DNA from: Bacteroidales bacterium
GTDB taxonomy: Bacteria > Bacteroidota > Bacteroidia > Bacteroidales > Dysgonomonadaceae
Reading direction: 5' to 3'
Assembly (NCBI GenBank): GCA_012513315.1
Contig: JAAZCL010000346.1
Span: forward strand, 1-36,597
Length of the DNA stretch: 36,597 bases
In this document: positions 1-9,978 of the stretch, piece by piece
Position numbering within the stretch: position 1 is the first letter of the stretch
Layout: every line of letters begins with the position of its first letter
The notes under the pieces: model-generated
Seen by the model: only the letters and a program-made list of their open reading frames with translations
What the model was told of the DNA's origin: nothing
Databases searched by the model: none
Program-made: the position numbers and the translations under genes

Positions 1-55
1 AAGACGTAAGAGAGATAATGGGTTTTAAAAAGTTTTAAAGACACCTAAATATTTT

Positions 56-95
56 AAGCGGAATGATATTTCGATTTTCATTCCGCTTTTTATTT
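56..95 (+). terminator. Rho-independent terminator of the upstream gene
   Basis: AAGCGGAATGA (56-66) pairs with TCATTCCGCTT (78-88), followed by a T-rich tail. Confidence 0.75.
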
Positions 96-143
96 TAAAC
101 TTTTACCATCTATATTTGTTCAATTTGCGTCACAAAATTACAT

Positions 144-1043
144 ATGATTACATTTAGAGAAATAGAACTGGAAGATATTGAAATTATAAATTCAAAATTG
201 CAGTCACAAAATTACAGAGCTTCAGACCTTTGCTTTACTAATTTATATGCTTGGGGTAAAAAATTTAATACGCAGTTTGCAGTTACCGATGATTGGCTTT
301 TCATCAGGTTTAAAGACAATAATGGTCGCAACTCATACCTAAAGCCGATTGGCACTGGTGATCTTAAAGAAGGAATAGAAATTATTCTGGAGGATCATAA
401 GCAATACGATACAGTTTTTCAGATTAGGGGTATGACCAAAGAAATGGTTGATGAGTTGGAAACTGCATATCCCAATACGTTTAACTTTAAGCTCAACCGA
501 AGTGTATCAGATTATATATATACAGTAGATAAATTAAGAGAACTCAAAGGTAAAAAACTTCAATCTAAGCGCAACCATATCAATAGATTTAAACGTGAAA
601 ACGAATGGGAGTATAAAAGTCTTACAAATAATCCCTATTTGGTAAAAGAGTGTAAAACTATGCTAGATAAGTGGATGGAGTTAAATAAAGATGAAAAAGA
701 TCCCTCTATAATTTTTGATGATTACGCAACTACCATTATGTTAAATAATTTCGAGAAATTCAATCTCAGAGGCGGATTAATCTGTGTAAACAATGAGATA
801 GTGGCGTTTTCAATAGGAGAGCCTTTAACAAAAGATACAATTGTTGTGCATGTCGAAAAAGCATTTACTACAATTCATGGAGCATACAATATAATCAATC
901 AGCAGTTTGCAATACATGAAACTGATGGTTATACCTATATTAATAGAGAAGAAGATATGGGGGTTGAAAATCTGCGTCGCGCCAAACTCTCTTATCAACC
1001 AGATATACTATTAGAGAAATTTAATGCAAGATTTAAGGAATAA
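144..1043 (+). CDS. DUF2156 / phosphatidylglycerol lysyltransferase C-terminal (GNAT-fold) domain protein
   Basis: 299 aa ORF; KLQSKRNHINRF and YTYINREEDMGVENLRRAKLSYQPD are typical of stand-alone DUF2156 proteins. Confidence 0.85.
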   Translation: MITFREIELEDIEIINSKLQSQNYRASDLCFTNLYAWGKKFNTQFAVTDDWLFIRFKDNNGRNSYLKPIGTGDLKEGIEIILEDHKQYDTVFQIRGMTKEMVDELETAYPNTFNFKLNRSVSDYIYTVDKLRELKGKKLQSKRNHINRFKRENEWEYKSLTNNPYLVKECKTMLDKWMELNKDEKDPSIIFDDYATTIMLNNFEKFNLRGGLICVNNEIVAFSIGEPLTKDTIVVHVEKAFTTIHGAYNIINQQFAIHETDGYTYINREEDMGVENLRRAKLSYQPDILLEKFNARFKE

Positions 1044-1064
1044 TCTTTAAAACCCAACAGAGAT

Positions 1065-1949
1065 ATGATTCATTTCGCAGACGATTCTACAAAACAAGCG
1101 GTTCGAGATATGTGGAAGATATGTTTTGGAGATCCAGATGCTTATATGGATATTTATTTTAATCATAAATATCGAAATGAAAATACTCTCATCTATATCC
1201 AAGATCAGAAACCTGTTGCATCACTACAGATGCTATTTTTTAATTTCACGTTCTATGGAATTGAGATTCCTATAGCATACCTTTCGGGTTTGTGCACCCT
1301 CCCATATTTTAGAAGCCGAGGTTATATGAAGCAACTAATAATTGAGAGTTATCAGGTTGCCAAAGAAAGAGAAATCCCATTAATGATTCTGGTGCCGCAA
1401 GATGAGGGCGTAATGAGTTATTATGAGAGGTTTGGGTTTGCACAGACATTCGATCCTGGCAATGAAACACTTCCCCAGCTTTCTAAAATAATGGAGGCAA
1501 GCAGTGAAGATATTCATAAAGCCTATGACAGCTTCAACTCACTTTTTCGAGATAACGATATGACCGTTCAGAAGTCTTTTGCCGATTTCGAAGCAATACT
1601 AGAAGAAGCCAAATTGTTTAACTATCCTCTTAAAACAAATCTAACAGGCATGGCAAGAGTGATTGATGCCAGTAGACTTATTTCGATATACTCAAGCAAA
1701 TATCCCTCACATTCATTTAATTTGAGAGTAGAGGATGATATAATTCACGAAAATAACAGAGAATTTGCAATATCACAAGGCAAAGTGGAAGTTTTAAAGC
1801 CTAGCTCTAGTTTACAGAGAGAAAATATTAAAGTTGATATAAAAGAACTTGCTCAGCTGTTGATGGGCTATCATACATCGGAGAGAGATGAGCCTTTTTC
1901 AACACTTTTCCCTGAAAAAATCCCAACCATGCACTTCATGCTGGAGTAA
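1065..1949 (+). CDS. GNAT-family N-acetyltransferase (Eis-like)
   Basis: 294 aa ORF; YLSGLCTLPYFRSRGYMKQLI is an acetyl-CoA binding motif; 21 bp after the DUF2156 gene. Confidence 0.8.
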   Translation: MIHFADDSTKQAVRDMWKICFGDPDAYMDIYFNHKYRNENTLIYIQDQKPVASLQMLFFNFTFYGIEIPIAYLSGLCTLPYFRSRGYMKQLIIESYQVAKEREIPLMILVPQDEGVMSYYERFGFAQTFDPGNETLPQLSKIMEASSEDIHKAYDSFNSLFRDNDMTVQKSFADFEAILEEAKLFNYPLKTNLTGMARVIDASRLISIYSSKYPSHSFNLRVEDDIIHENNREFAISQGKVEVLKPSSSLQRENIKVDIKELAQLLMGYHTSERDEPFSTLFPEKIPTMHFMLE

Positions 1950-1971
1950 GTGTTTTAGTAAGAAAGAGTAA

Positions 1972-2916
1972 TTATAACCACTTCTTTTTTCGGAAGAAAT
2001 ATAGTATTAAAAGCGAAGAAAGCACCATAAGAAATATTGCAATTGGATAACCCCATTTAGTGTTTAGCTCAGGCATGAATGAAAAGTTCATTCCATATAT
2101 ACTCGCAATAAGAGTAGGAGGCATAAAAATTACGGAAACTATGGTAAATATTTTAATAATCTTATTCTGTTCAATATTAACATAACCAAGAAAAGCATCC
2201 TGTAGATAGTCAAGACGGTCGAAGCTAAATTTTATATGCTCAATCAGCGAGTTAATGTCCTTTATAATAATAGTGAGCCTTGGTTGTAACTCATCCGAAA
2301 TAAACTCACTCCTAAGCATACTCGATATAACTCTTTGTTTATCAATAATATTCTCACGCATCAACATGTTCTTTTCTTGTAGGTTTTTAATCTCCGATAG
2401 TAGCTCTTCATCAGCCTCCTTTAAAGAAAGAGAGTTGCTCAATTGTGTAACCTTTTGTGTCATGTTTTCAATCATGTCAGCATCAAAATCCACTCGGGTC
2501 TCTAGTAATGCCACAAGAACGTGAGCTCCAGTTGGGTAGTTCTTAGGATGAGCCGAAATTTTCTTTACAGTCTCGTGAAACGATATTAACTCCTCTGCAC
2601 GAACTGTAACAAGTATGTTGTCTTTTAGGATAAAAGAAACCGGATCTGTTTCGAAATTCGAGAGTAAGAAATTAGAGTTTACCACCAAAGTATCATTGGT
2701 TTCTATATATCTAGAAGACATCTCAATCTCAATCATCTCCTCCTCTTCTTGGATATATATTTTCAAGAAATCCTCAAGCTCGCTTTCTATCTCTTCGTCC
2801 ACATCATTAAGGTCGATCCATAAAAAGTTATGAATAGGATTAGATTTCAGAAATTCGAGGCTGCGACTTAATCTCACGATTCCGTCTTTATGATAAAATA
2901 ATTTGATATCCGCCAT
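1972..2916 (-). CDS. corA: CorA-family magnesium/cobalt transporter
   Basis: 314 aa; C-terminal YGMNFSFMPELNTKWGYP with GMN signature and two TM helices. Confidence 0.92.
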   Translation of the reverse strand: MADIKLFYHKDGIVRLSRSLEFLKSNPIHNFLWIDLNDVDEEIESELEDFLKIYIQEEEEMIEIEMSSRYIETNDTLVVNSNFLLSNFETDPVSFILKDNILVTVRAEELISFHETVKKISAHPKNYPTGAHVLVALLETRVDFDADMIENMTQKVTQLSNSLSLKEADEELLSEIKNLQEKNMLMRENIIDKQRVISSMLRSEFISDELQPRLTIIIKDINSLIEHIKFSFDRLDYLQDAFLGYVNIEQNKIIKIFTIVSVIFMPPTLIASIYGMNFSFMPELNTKWGYPIAIFLMVLSSLLILYFFRKKKWL

Positions 2917-2928
2917 GATCTCTTTTTT

Positions 2929-3729
2929 TTAACTTTCTTCTTTGTTGCTTTGCCTAATTAATGGTTCAAGTAAATTTGTCAATTGTTCAAATTGTTCAAT
3001 CGACAACTGTTCAGGTCTTTTTGTAAGCAAAGGATCGTCGGGCAGATGACTATCTTCAGAAAGTAGTGATTTTATTGAGTTGCGAAGCATTTTTCTACGT
3101 TGGTTGAAGCTCGTCTTCACAACCGTTTTAAATAAATTCTCATTGCAGTTTAGCTTTTCTCTATTATTTCTTGTAAGCTTAATAACTGCAGATTTGACCT
3201 TCGGCGGAGGAATAAACGCCTGTTCGTTTACCGTAAACAAGTATTCAATATCATACCAAACCTGCATTAATATGCTAAGAATACCATACGTTTTACTTCC
3301 AGGTGGGGCAGCCATACGTTCCGCAACCTCCTTTTGAATCATACCCGAGCAAAAAGGAATCTGTTTCCTATTGTCTAGTACTTTAAAAAAAATTTGTGAC
3401 GAAATATTATAAGGATAATTGCCTATAACACAGAATTCTGTATTAAAGTAATCATCAAAGTTTAGCTTCAAAAAATCTTTTTCAATAATTTTACCCTCAA
3501 GCTCTGGAAAATGCTCTTTCAGATATACTATAGACTCATTATCAATTTCAACAACCTTAAGGTCAACTTCTCTTTTGAGTAAAAATTTAGTGAGCATACC
3601 CGTGCCAGCACCAACCTCCATTACGGGGAGCGTTGTAAAGTCTTTTAATGTATCTGCTACGCGGTTAGCTATATTTTCGTCTTTGAGAAAATGCTGCCCG
3701 AAGTTTTTCTTTGCTTTTACTGAAAACAT
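2929..3729 (-). CDS. rsmA: 16S rRNA (adenine1518-N6/adenine1519-N6)-dimethyltransferase
   Basis: 266 aa; KKNFGQHFLKDENIA, EVGAGTGMLT and GNYPYNIS motifs. Confidence 0.95.
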   Translation of the reverse strand: MFSVKAKKNFGQHFLKDENIANRVADTLKDFTTLPVMEVGAGTGMLTKFLLKREVDLKVVEIDNESIVYLKEHFPELEGKIIEKDFLKLNFDDYFNTEFCVIGNYPYNISSQIFFKVLDNRKQIPFCSGMIQKEVAERMAAPPGSKTYGILSILMQVWYDIEYLFTVNEQAFIPPPKVKSAVIKLTRNNREKLNCNENLFKTVVKTSFNQRRKMLRNSIKSLLSEDSHLPDDPLLTKRPEQLSIEQFEQLTNLLEPLIRQSNKEES

Positions 3730-3764
3730 TGCTATATGCCGATTATTCCATATCTTTACTGTCG

Positions 3765-3772
3765 CAAAGGTA
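3765..3772 (-). promoter_or_regulatory. Putative -7 box TACCTTTG upstream of rsmA
   Basis: Plus strand CAAAGGTA matches the Bacteroidetes TAnnTTTG consensus, 36 bp upstream of the rsmA start; no clear -33 element. Confidence 0.5.
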
Positions 3773-3818
3773 ATATTTAATTACAAATAACCGGTCATAG
3801 AGTTCCGGTTATTTGCTT

Positions 3819-4817
3819 ATGAAAAGCTATAAGTTATACAGAACTAAAGTGAAGAATGTACTAAAAACGCTACTTTCATTATTGCTCGGATTATTAATTA
3901 TTTGGGCAATGTATCGTAACACTGATCTTAGCGAATTGTGGGAAATTGCCAAATCCGCTAACTTCGTCATAATAGGCGCTTCTTTAATATTTGGGTTAAT
4001 CGGGAACATCATTAGAGGCTTACGATGGGAGCTTTTTGTGAATTCACTTGGTTATCATCCTCCCAGAACTAGCCTAGTATATGCAACCTTAGGCAATTAT
4101 GCCGTAAACTTTGTGCTTCCCCGTGCCGGAGACTTATGGAGGGTTGGTGTAGTTAGCAAATATGATAAAATACCCCTTTCTAAAACATTCGAAACATTCA
4201 TTATCGACAAGGCCGTAGATATAGTGGCAGGTTTGTCAATAATATTTATAAGTATAGTGCTTTATGCAGAATTCTTCATTTCATATATCAATGATCATCC
4301 TCAATTTTCAGAAAGCATCTCAAATCTTTTTAGTTCTGCATGGGTTTACATTGGCTTAGCTGCAATTCTTATTGTAATTGTACTTATGTTCACAGTTTTT
4401 AAAAGAACCGCTTTCATGTTAAAGTTGATTAGCTTTCTTAAAACAGTTAAGTACGACTTGAAAATTATATCTGGAATGAAAGAGAAAAAGCGAATAATAA
4501 TCTATACTATACTACTTTGGTTATGTTTTTATTTGTATTTTTACATTTGCTTTTTTGCGTTTGACTTCACCAAAGATCTTGGTCCGCTAGCAGGACTAAT
4601 AGTTTTTGCGATGACAAACATCGGTATTTCGGTTCCCGTGCAGGGAGGAATTGGTCCCTGGCACTTTGTGGTAATCACTTCATTAGTTATTCTTGGCGTG
4701 GCAGAAAATCAGGCACTTGCCTTTGCCGGCGCCGTTTTCGCAATACAGTCTATTTGGCAAATTCTATATGGTCTTTATGGTGTATTAGCTATGCCATTTG
4801 TTAAGCGACGAAATTAA
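3819..4817 (+). CDS. Lysylphosphatidylglycerol synthase TM-domain / UPF0104 flippase-like membrane protein
   Basis: Multi-TM protein with LPRAGDLWRVGVVSKY and VPVQGGIGPWH typical of UPF0104; ATG at 3819 preferred over TTG at 3813. Confidence 0.88.
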   Translation: MKSYKLYRTKVKNVLKTLLSLLLGLLIIWAMYRNTDLSELWEIAKSANFVIIGASLIFGLIGNIIRGLRWELFVNSLGYHPPRTSLVYATLGNYAVNFVLPRAGDLWRVGVVSKYDKIPLSKTFETFIIDKAVDIVAGLSIIFISIVLYAEFFISYINDHPQFSESISNLFSSAWVYIGLAAILIVIVLMFTVFKRTAFMLKLISFLKTVKYDLKIISGMKEKKRIIIYTILLWLCFYLYFYICFFAFDFTKDLGPLAGLIVFAMTNIGISVPVQGGIGPWHFVVITSLVILGVAENQALAFAGAVFAIQSIWQILYGLYGVLAMPFVKRRN

Positions 4818-4843
4818 ACACTAAATAAAAATTATATAATTCT

Positions 4844-6307
4844 ATGACTACTTCAGAAATACTAAGTTTGACACCCGAGAATGTTTGGAAATATTTTTAT
4901 GAGCTAACTAAAATTCCCCGTCCCACCGGACAAATGGAAGAGGTTACTAAATATGTAATAAACTTCGGGAAATCTTTAAACCTTGAAACAATACAAGATA
5001 AGGTAGGGAATGTATTAATAAAGAAGCCTGCAACAAAAGGCTACGAAAACTCCAAAACAGTTATACTGCAGTCACACCTCGATATGGTTCCTCAAAAGAA
5101 CTCAGATGTTGTTCACGATTTCACAAAAGATGCTATTAAAACATACATCGATGGCGATATGGTAAAAGCGCGATCCACTACACTTGGAGCCGATAACGGT
5201 GTAGGCTGTGCAATGATGATGGCTGTTCTTGCAGATAATAGTATTGAGCACCCTTCAATTGAAGCTCTTTTCACCATCGATGAAGAAGTGGGAATGGACG
5301 GCGCCCACGGTCTTGAGAAAGGATTTCTTAAAGGCAGCAAGATGATTAACCTCGATACAGAAGAAGAAGGCGAACTTTGTATTGGTTGTGCAGGGGGAAG
5401 GGATGCAAATATCACATTCGATTTTAAACCAGAGAATTTAATCGATGAAGGCGATATAGCATACAAGGTTATACTAAAAGGATTAAAAGGAGGACACTCC
5501 GGAGTACAAATCCATCTTGGACACGCTAATGCCAATAAGCTGATGAATCGCTTCCTTAAAGAAGTTGTAAGCAACTATGAGGCAAGAATAGCAAGTATAG
5601 ATGGTGGATCGCTCAGAAATGCCATACCACGTGAATCGTTTGTTGTACTTACAATACCCGAACAACTTTCTGAAGATCTTATAGATTTAGTTGACGAGTA
5701 CGAACAACTATTTAGAGAAGACTTTTTAGGCATCGAGAGTGGTATCTCATTTAAAGCCGAACGTACTAATATGCCAGAATCACTCTTGCCAGTAGAGGTT
5801 CAAGATGATTTAATAAATGCTGTTGAAGCATGCTCCAATGGTGTTATAAGCTATTTGGCCGATTTTCCAGGTGTGGTTGAAAGTTCATTAAACCTAGCAC
5901 TAGTAAAATCTACAGAGCAAAATATAGAAATAAAGCTTTTAATACGCAGCTCATCCGAAAGTCGGAAAGACTGGATCTGCTCATCTGTAGAAAGCCTTTT
6001 TAGTTTAGCGGGTGCTAAGGTAGAATTTGGAGGAGATTATCCCGGATGGCAACCAAATGCCAATTCAGAACTGCTTGATCTTATGTCTAAAATATATTTA
6101 GATAAATATAACGAAGAGGCTACAGTTATGGTTATCCATGCTGGTCTCGAGTGCGGCATTATTCAGTCTAATGTTGAGCACAAGCTAGATATAGTTTCAT
6201 TTGGACCCACTATTACTGGTGCCCATTCTCCAGATGAAGCTGTTGAAATAGAATCAGTTGGTAAGTCGTACGACTACCTTATATCAGTTATAGAGAATTT
6301 GAAATAA
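4844..6307 (+). CDS. pepD: Aminoacyl-histidine dipeptidase (M20 family)
   Basis: 487 aa; LQSHLDMVPQKN, TLGADNGVGCAM, LKGLKGGHSGVQIHLGHANANK. Confidence 0.93.
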   Translation: MTTSEILSLTPENVWKYFYELTKIPRPTGQMEEVTKYVINFGKSLNLETIQDKVGNVLIKKPATKGYENSKTVILQSHLDMVPQKNSDVVHDFTKDAIKTYIDGDMVKARSTTLGADNGVGCAMMMAVLADNSIEHPSIEALFTIDEEVGMDGAHGLEKGFLKGSKMINLDTEEEGELCIGCAGGRDANITFDFKPENLIDEGDIAYKVILKGLKGGHSGVQIHLGHANANKLMNRFLKEVVSNYEARIASIDGGSLRNAIPRESFVVLTIPEQLSEDLIDLVDEYEQLFREDFLGIESGISFKAERTNMPESLLPVEVQDDLINAVEACSNGVISYLADFPGVVESSLNLALVKSTEQNIEIKLLIRSSSESRKDWICSSVESLFSLAGAKVEFGGDYPGWQPNANSELLDLMSKIYLDKYNEEATVMVIHAGLECGIIQSNVEHKLDIVSFGPTITGAHSPDEAVEIESVGKSYDYLISVIENLK

Positions 6308-6312
6308 ATAGT

Positions 6313-6801
6313 ATGAAGAATTCACTTATCATTTTTGCTTCTGATCATGGCACTGTAGAAAAATGTGCCAAGGAATTATTTCTTCAGATGGATGGTAAGG
6401 TCGATTTATGTAATTTATATAACAGAAAGATCAACCCCGATCTTTCTGCTTATGATACCATAATCATTGGAGGATCAATTCGTTCAGGCAAGATACAAGA
6501 TGTAATTGCCGAGTTTTGTGAAGCAAACATATCAAAGCTTATTCAAAAAAATATTGGGCTCTTTATTAATTGTATCTACTCAGGCGAGAAAGCGTTGAAG
6601 CAACTTGAAGATGCATACCCAGTGTCATTGAATGAAATTGCAATAGCTCGTGATTACTTTGGGGGAGAAATAGATAATCTTAAACTAAACTATTTAGAGA
6701 GAATGATTACAAAGCAGATGATTGAGCAAGAGAATTTAATAGTAAAACTATCGAAAGATAAAATCATTAGATTTGCTAAGAAAATGTCTAACTTACAATG
6801 A
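6313..6801 (+). CDS. Flavodoxin-domain protein (HemG-like)
   Basis: 162 aa; FASDHGTVEKCA FMN loop, IIGGSIRSGK, and YFGGEIDNLKLNYLERM. Confidence 0.75.
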   Translation: MKNSLIIFASDHGTVEKCAKELFLQMDGKVDLCNLYNRKINPDLSAYDTIIIGGSIRSGKIQDVIAEFCEANISKLIQKNIGLFINCIYSGEKALKQLEDAYPVSLNEIAIARDYFGGEIDNLKLNYLERMITKQMIEQENLIVKLSKDKIIRFAKKMSNLQ

Positions 6802-7016
6802 AAAGAAAATTTAAAAGACACATACTCATTCCACTAATATTATTAGTTTACGTTGCAATTATGGTTGTAATGGCATTGCCAAAATACCAGAAATCGGGCA
6901 ACTGGAGCGAGTTCGCTATAATTCTCGCTGTAAGCTTAATTCTTATTGTTGTAATATATTTTGTATACAAAAGAAAGGAGAAGCTTAGAGATAAGTTCAA
7001 TAACATAAGCAAATAA
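6798..7016 (+). CDS. Small two-TM membrane protein of unknown function
   Basis: 72 aa; ATGA overlap with the upstream stop, stop abuts the next ATG; two hydrophobic helices. Confidence 0.7.
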   Translation: MKRKFKRHILIPLILLVYVAIMVVMALPKYQKSGNWSEFAIILAVSLILIVVIYFVYKRKEKLRDKFNNISK

Positions 7017-8456
7017 ATGAAGCCTTTTTCTCCATTTATATTTTACATTATTACACTCTTATTTTTTATTGGAAACTCTGAATATATTTTTGGTAGTTCT
7101 CAGCAACAGCAATCTATCACCAATTCGCAATTTTATAAATTCAGAATATATCTAAAAGATAAAGGATTTAATGAATATACTTTAGAAGATCCTTCACAAT
7201 TCTTATCCCCAAAATCTATAGACAGAAAAAAGACTCAAAACGTTGAAATAGACGAAAGAGATTTTCCAATATCAAAAGACTACTTCAAACTTGTCGAAAA
7301 AGCAGGAAGCAAAGTTGTATCACACAGCAAGTGGTTCAATACTATTGTTGTTAGGGTAAGCGACAGCTTAAAAATAAATGAAATATCTTCTCTAAGCTTT
7401 GTCGACTCAGTGCAATATGTGTGGAGGGGTAGTGTTGGTAACTATGAAAAATCGCTACGACCACGTCTAAATCAAGATATTACTCTCGAAGAATACCCCA
7501 CTGATACTGTTTATGGTTACTGCCATAACCAGTTCGCATTGCATAATGCCACCCAATTACTAAACTCGGGATACAGAGGAAAAGGAATTCATATAGGTGT
7601 AATAGATGCTGGGTTCACCAATTTTGATGTTATACCGGCATTTAGCACAACTAATCTCTTAGGTTATTCAAATTTTGTACCCGAAGGTGATATCTTTTCT
7701 GCTAGTAGTCATGGCACAAAGGTGTTGTCTGCAATGGCAGTTGATATTCCAGGTCTGATGATAGGGTCTGCCCCAGATGCATCATATTATTTATTACGCT
7801 CTGAAGATGTTGCTAGTGAGTTCCCGGTAGAAGAAGATTACTGGGTACGTGCAATTGAGTATGCCGATAGCATTGGGTTGGATATAGTAAATACCTCACT
7901 AGGCTATAATAACTTCGACGATATAGAATTGAATTACACTCACAGTGATTTAAATGGCCAAACCTCCTTAATGTCTCGTGCCGCAGATTTTGCATACGAC
8001 AAAGGAATGATTATTGTAGTAAGTGGAGGCAACGAGGGCAACAAACAATGGCAAAAGTCTACACCCCCCGGCGATGCTAAAAATGTAATTGCTGTGGGGG
8101 CAGTAGCAATAGATAGCATAATAGCTTCGTTTAGTTCTCACGGAGCAATGGCAGATGGCAGAATAAAGCCAGATTTGGTTTCTGTAGGTAAACAAGCTAT
8201 TACTATTGGTGATGATGGTACAATAGGAAGAACAAATGGTACATCCTTGGCTTCACCATTTCTTACAGGCTTAATAGCCTCGCTATGGTCGGTTAATCCT
8301 GCTTTGCATCGTTCAGAACTGATAGATATTATCAAACGAAGCTCCGATAGGTACGCAAACCCCGATTCTATTTATGGTTATGGTATACCCAACTTTCAAA
8401 AGGCATTAATTGAAACACAGAAGACTCTAGTTCTAGAAGAAATTATTAATAATTAG
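7017..8456 (+). CDS. S8 (subtilisin-like) serine peptidase, secreted
   Basis: N-terminal hydrophobic signal; catalytic D (HIGVIDAGFTNFD), H (SSHGTKVLSAMA), S (TNGTSLASPFLTG). Confidence 0.92.
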   Translation: MKPFSPFIFYIITLLFFIGNSEYIFGSSQQQQSITNSQFYKFRIYLKDKGFNEYTLEDPSQFLSPKSIDRKKTQNVEIDERDFPISKDYFKLVEKAGSKVVSHSKWFNTIVVRVSDSLKINEISSLSFVDSVQYVWRGSVGNYEKSLRPRLNQDITLEEYPTDTVYGYCHNQFALHNATQLLNSGYRGKGIHIGVIDAGFTNFDVIPAFSTTNLLGYSNFVPEGDIFSASSHGTKVLSAMAVDIPGLMIGSAPDASYYLLRSEDVASEFPVEEDYWVRAIEYADSIGLDIVNTSLGYNNFDDIELNYTHSDLNGQTSLMSRAADFAYDKGMIIVVSGGNEGNKQWQKSTPPGDAKNVIAVGAVAIDSIIASFSSHGAMADGRIKPDLVSVGKQAITIGDDGTIGRTNGTSLASPFLTGLIASLWSVNPALHRSELIDIIKRSSDRYANPDSIYGYGIPNFQKALIETQKTLVLEEIINN

Positions 8457-8470
8457 TTTATAAGCTAACA

Positions 8471-9712
8471 ATGACAGATAAGTCGTTTTCGTTATCCGAG
8501 CTAAATGGTTGTGTAAGAGATGCAATACAGCAAGCATTGCCTCAAACGTATTGGTTGCGTGCCGAGACAAGTGATGTGCGTCACAACAGAAACGGTCATT
8601 GTTATCTTGAGTTTATAGAGAAGAACGCCATTACAGATTCTATAATTGCAAAAGCAAGAGGTGTTATTTGGTCTAATGTTTATGAGATGTTGTCTCAGTA
8701 TTTCGAGAAAGAGACGGGGCAACAATTCACAACTGGTTTAAATGTACATGTTCGTGTTTCTATAGAGTTTCACGAGCTTTACGGCTATTCACTCACCGTA
8801 GTTGATATCGATCCCTCGTTCACTCTTGGAGAGATTGCCAGAAATCGTCAGATTGTTATAAACCGACTAGAGCAAGAAGGCGTTCTTACCCTCAACAAAG
8901 AGCTTGTATTGCCAGAGATAACAAATCGTATTGCAGTTATTTCTTCTCCTACAGCAGCGGGTTATGAAGATTTTATGCATCAGCTAAATAAAAACCGACC
9001 AGGATTTAAGTTTTACACAAAACTATTTCCAGCAATAATGCAAGGGGATAGGAGTGAGGCATCGATAATTGCTGCACTCGAGAGTATATTTATGCATAGT
9101 CAGCATTTTGATGCTGTTGCAATTATAAGGGGTGGGGGTGCGTCGGCCGATTTAAACTGTTTCGATTCGTACCTTCTTGCAAATAATATTGCACAGTTTC
9201 CTTTGCCTGTAATTAGTGGCATCGGTCACGAGAGGGATGTTACAGTGGTAGATGTAGTATCACATACCCGTGCCAAAACACCCACAGCAGTTGCTGAATT
9301 TATTATTGAGCATATGAGTGTCACTGCAACGGAATTAATCGATTTGCAGGACCGTATTATATCAGTTAGCGAAAGTGTAATATTAAAAGAGAAGAACGAT
9401 TTATTGCTTGCATCCAGAGAGGTTGTGCATGGTGCTAAGATGTTGTTGCAAAGAGATTATGCAACTGTAGATAAGTATAGTTCTACTATGAAGCATCAGA
9501 TTAAGCAATTGTTGCTGAGTCACTATCATTATCTCGAAAACAGAGAGCAGTATATAAAAATGGCTTCTCCCGATAATATCCTTAAGCGTGGATATACACT
9601 TACTATGAAGGATGGGGTTTTTGTTACTTCAGTTGATGATTTAAAGGTAGGTGACAAAATTGAAACCAGATTTAAAGATGGTTCGTCTGAATCTGAAATA
9701 ACTAAACTGTAG
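8471..9712 (+). CDS. xseA: Exodeoxyribonuclease VII large subunit
   Basis: 413 aa; AVISSPTAAGYEDF, AIIRGGGASADLNCFD, ISGIGHERDVTVVD. Confidence 0.95.
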   Translation: MTDKSFSLSELNGCVRDAIQQALPQTYWLRAETSDVRHNRNGHCYLEFIEKNAITDSIIAKARGVIWSNVYEMLSQYFEKETGQQFTTGLNVHVRVSIEFHELYGYSLTVVDIDPSFTLGEIARNRQIVINRLEQEGVLTLNKELVLPEITNRIAVISSPTAAGYEDFMHQLNKNRPGFKFYTKLFPAIMQGDRSEASIIAALESIFMHSQHFDAVAIIRGGGASADLNCFDSYLLANNIAQFPLPVISGIGHERDVTVVDVVSHTRAKTPTAVAEFIIEHMSVTATELIDLQDRIISVSESVILKEKNDLLLASREVVHGAKMLLQRDYATVDKYSSTMKHQIKQLLLSHYHYLENREQYIKMASPDNILKRGYTLTMKDGVFVTSVDDLKVGDKIETRFKDGSSESEITKL

Positions 9713-9756
9713 AGCCAATTATTATTAGTCTAAATTTTATTTTAAGTGTTGTTATT

Positions 9757-9963
9757 ATGGAAGAAGTGGATATAAAAAAAATGAACTATACTCAAGCAAA
9801 AAATGAGCTCGAGCAAATTGTTACAGCCATCGAATCGGGCAAGCTAGATATTGATGCTCTAACAAGTAGTGTGAAAAGGGCATCGGAGCTTATATCATTT
9901 TGTAAACAGAAGCTAACCAAGACCGATAAGGATTTGCAGAAGATTTTAGATGATATTGAGTAG
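9757..9963 (+). CDS. xseB: Exodeoxyribonuclease VII small subunit
   Basis: 68 aa; NYTQAKNELEQIVTAIESGKLDIDAL; directly after xseA. Confidence 0.92.
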   Translation: MEEVDIKKMNYTQAKNELEQIVTAIESGKLDIDALTSSVKRASELISFCKQKLTKTDKDLQKILDDIE

Positions 9964-9978
9964 TTTTGTAATCGACTT

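Noticed and set aside
3-38. Tail of an upstream CDS (DVREIMGFKKF*)
   Set aside because: Plausible because a terminator follows, but too short to assign frame or product.
5113-5665. Antisense ORFs inside pepD (153 and 60 aa)
   Set aside because: Opposite a clearly coding, well-recognised gene; low-complexity Ser/Pro/Ile-rich translations with no family features.
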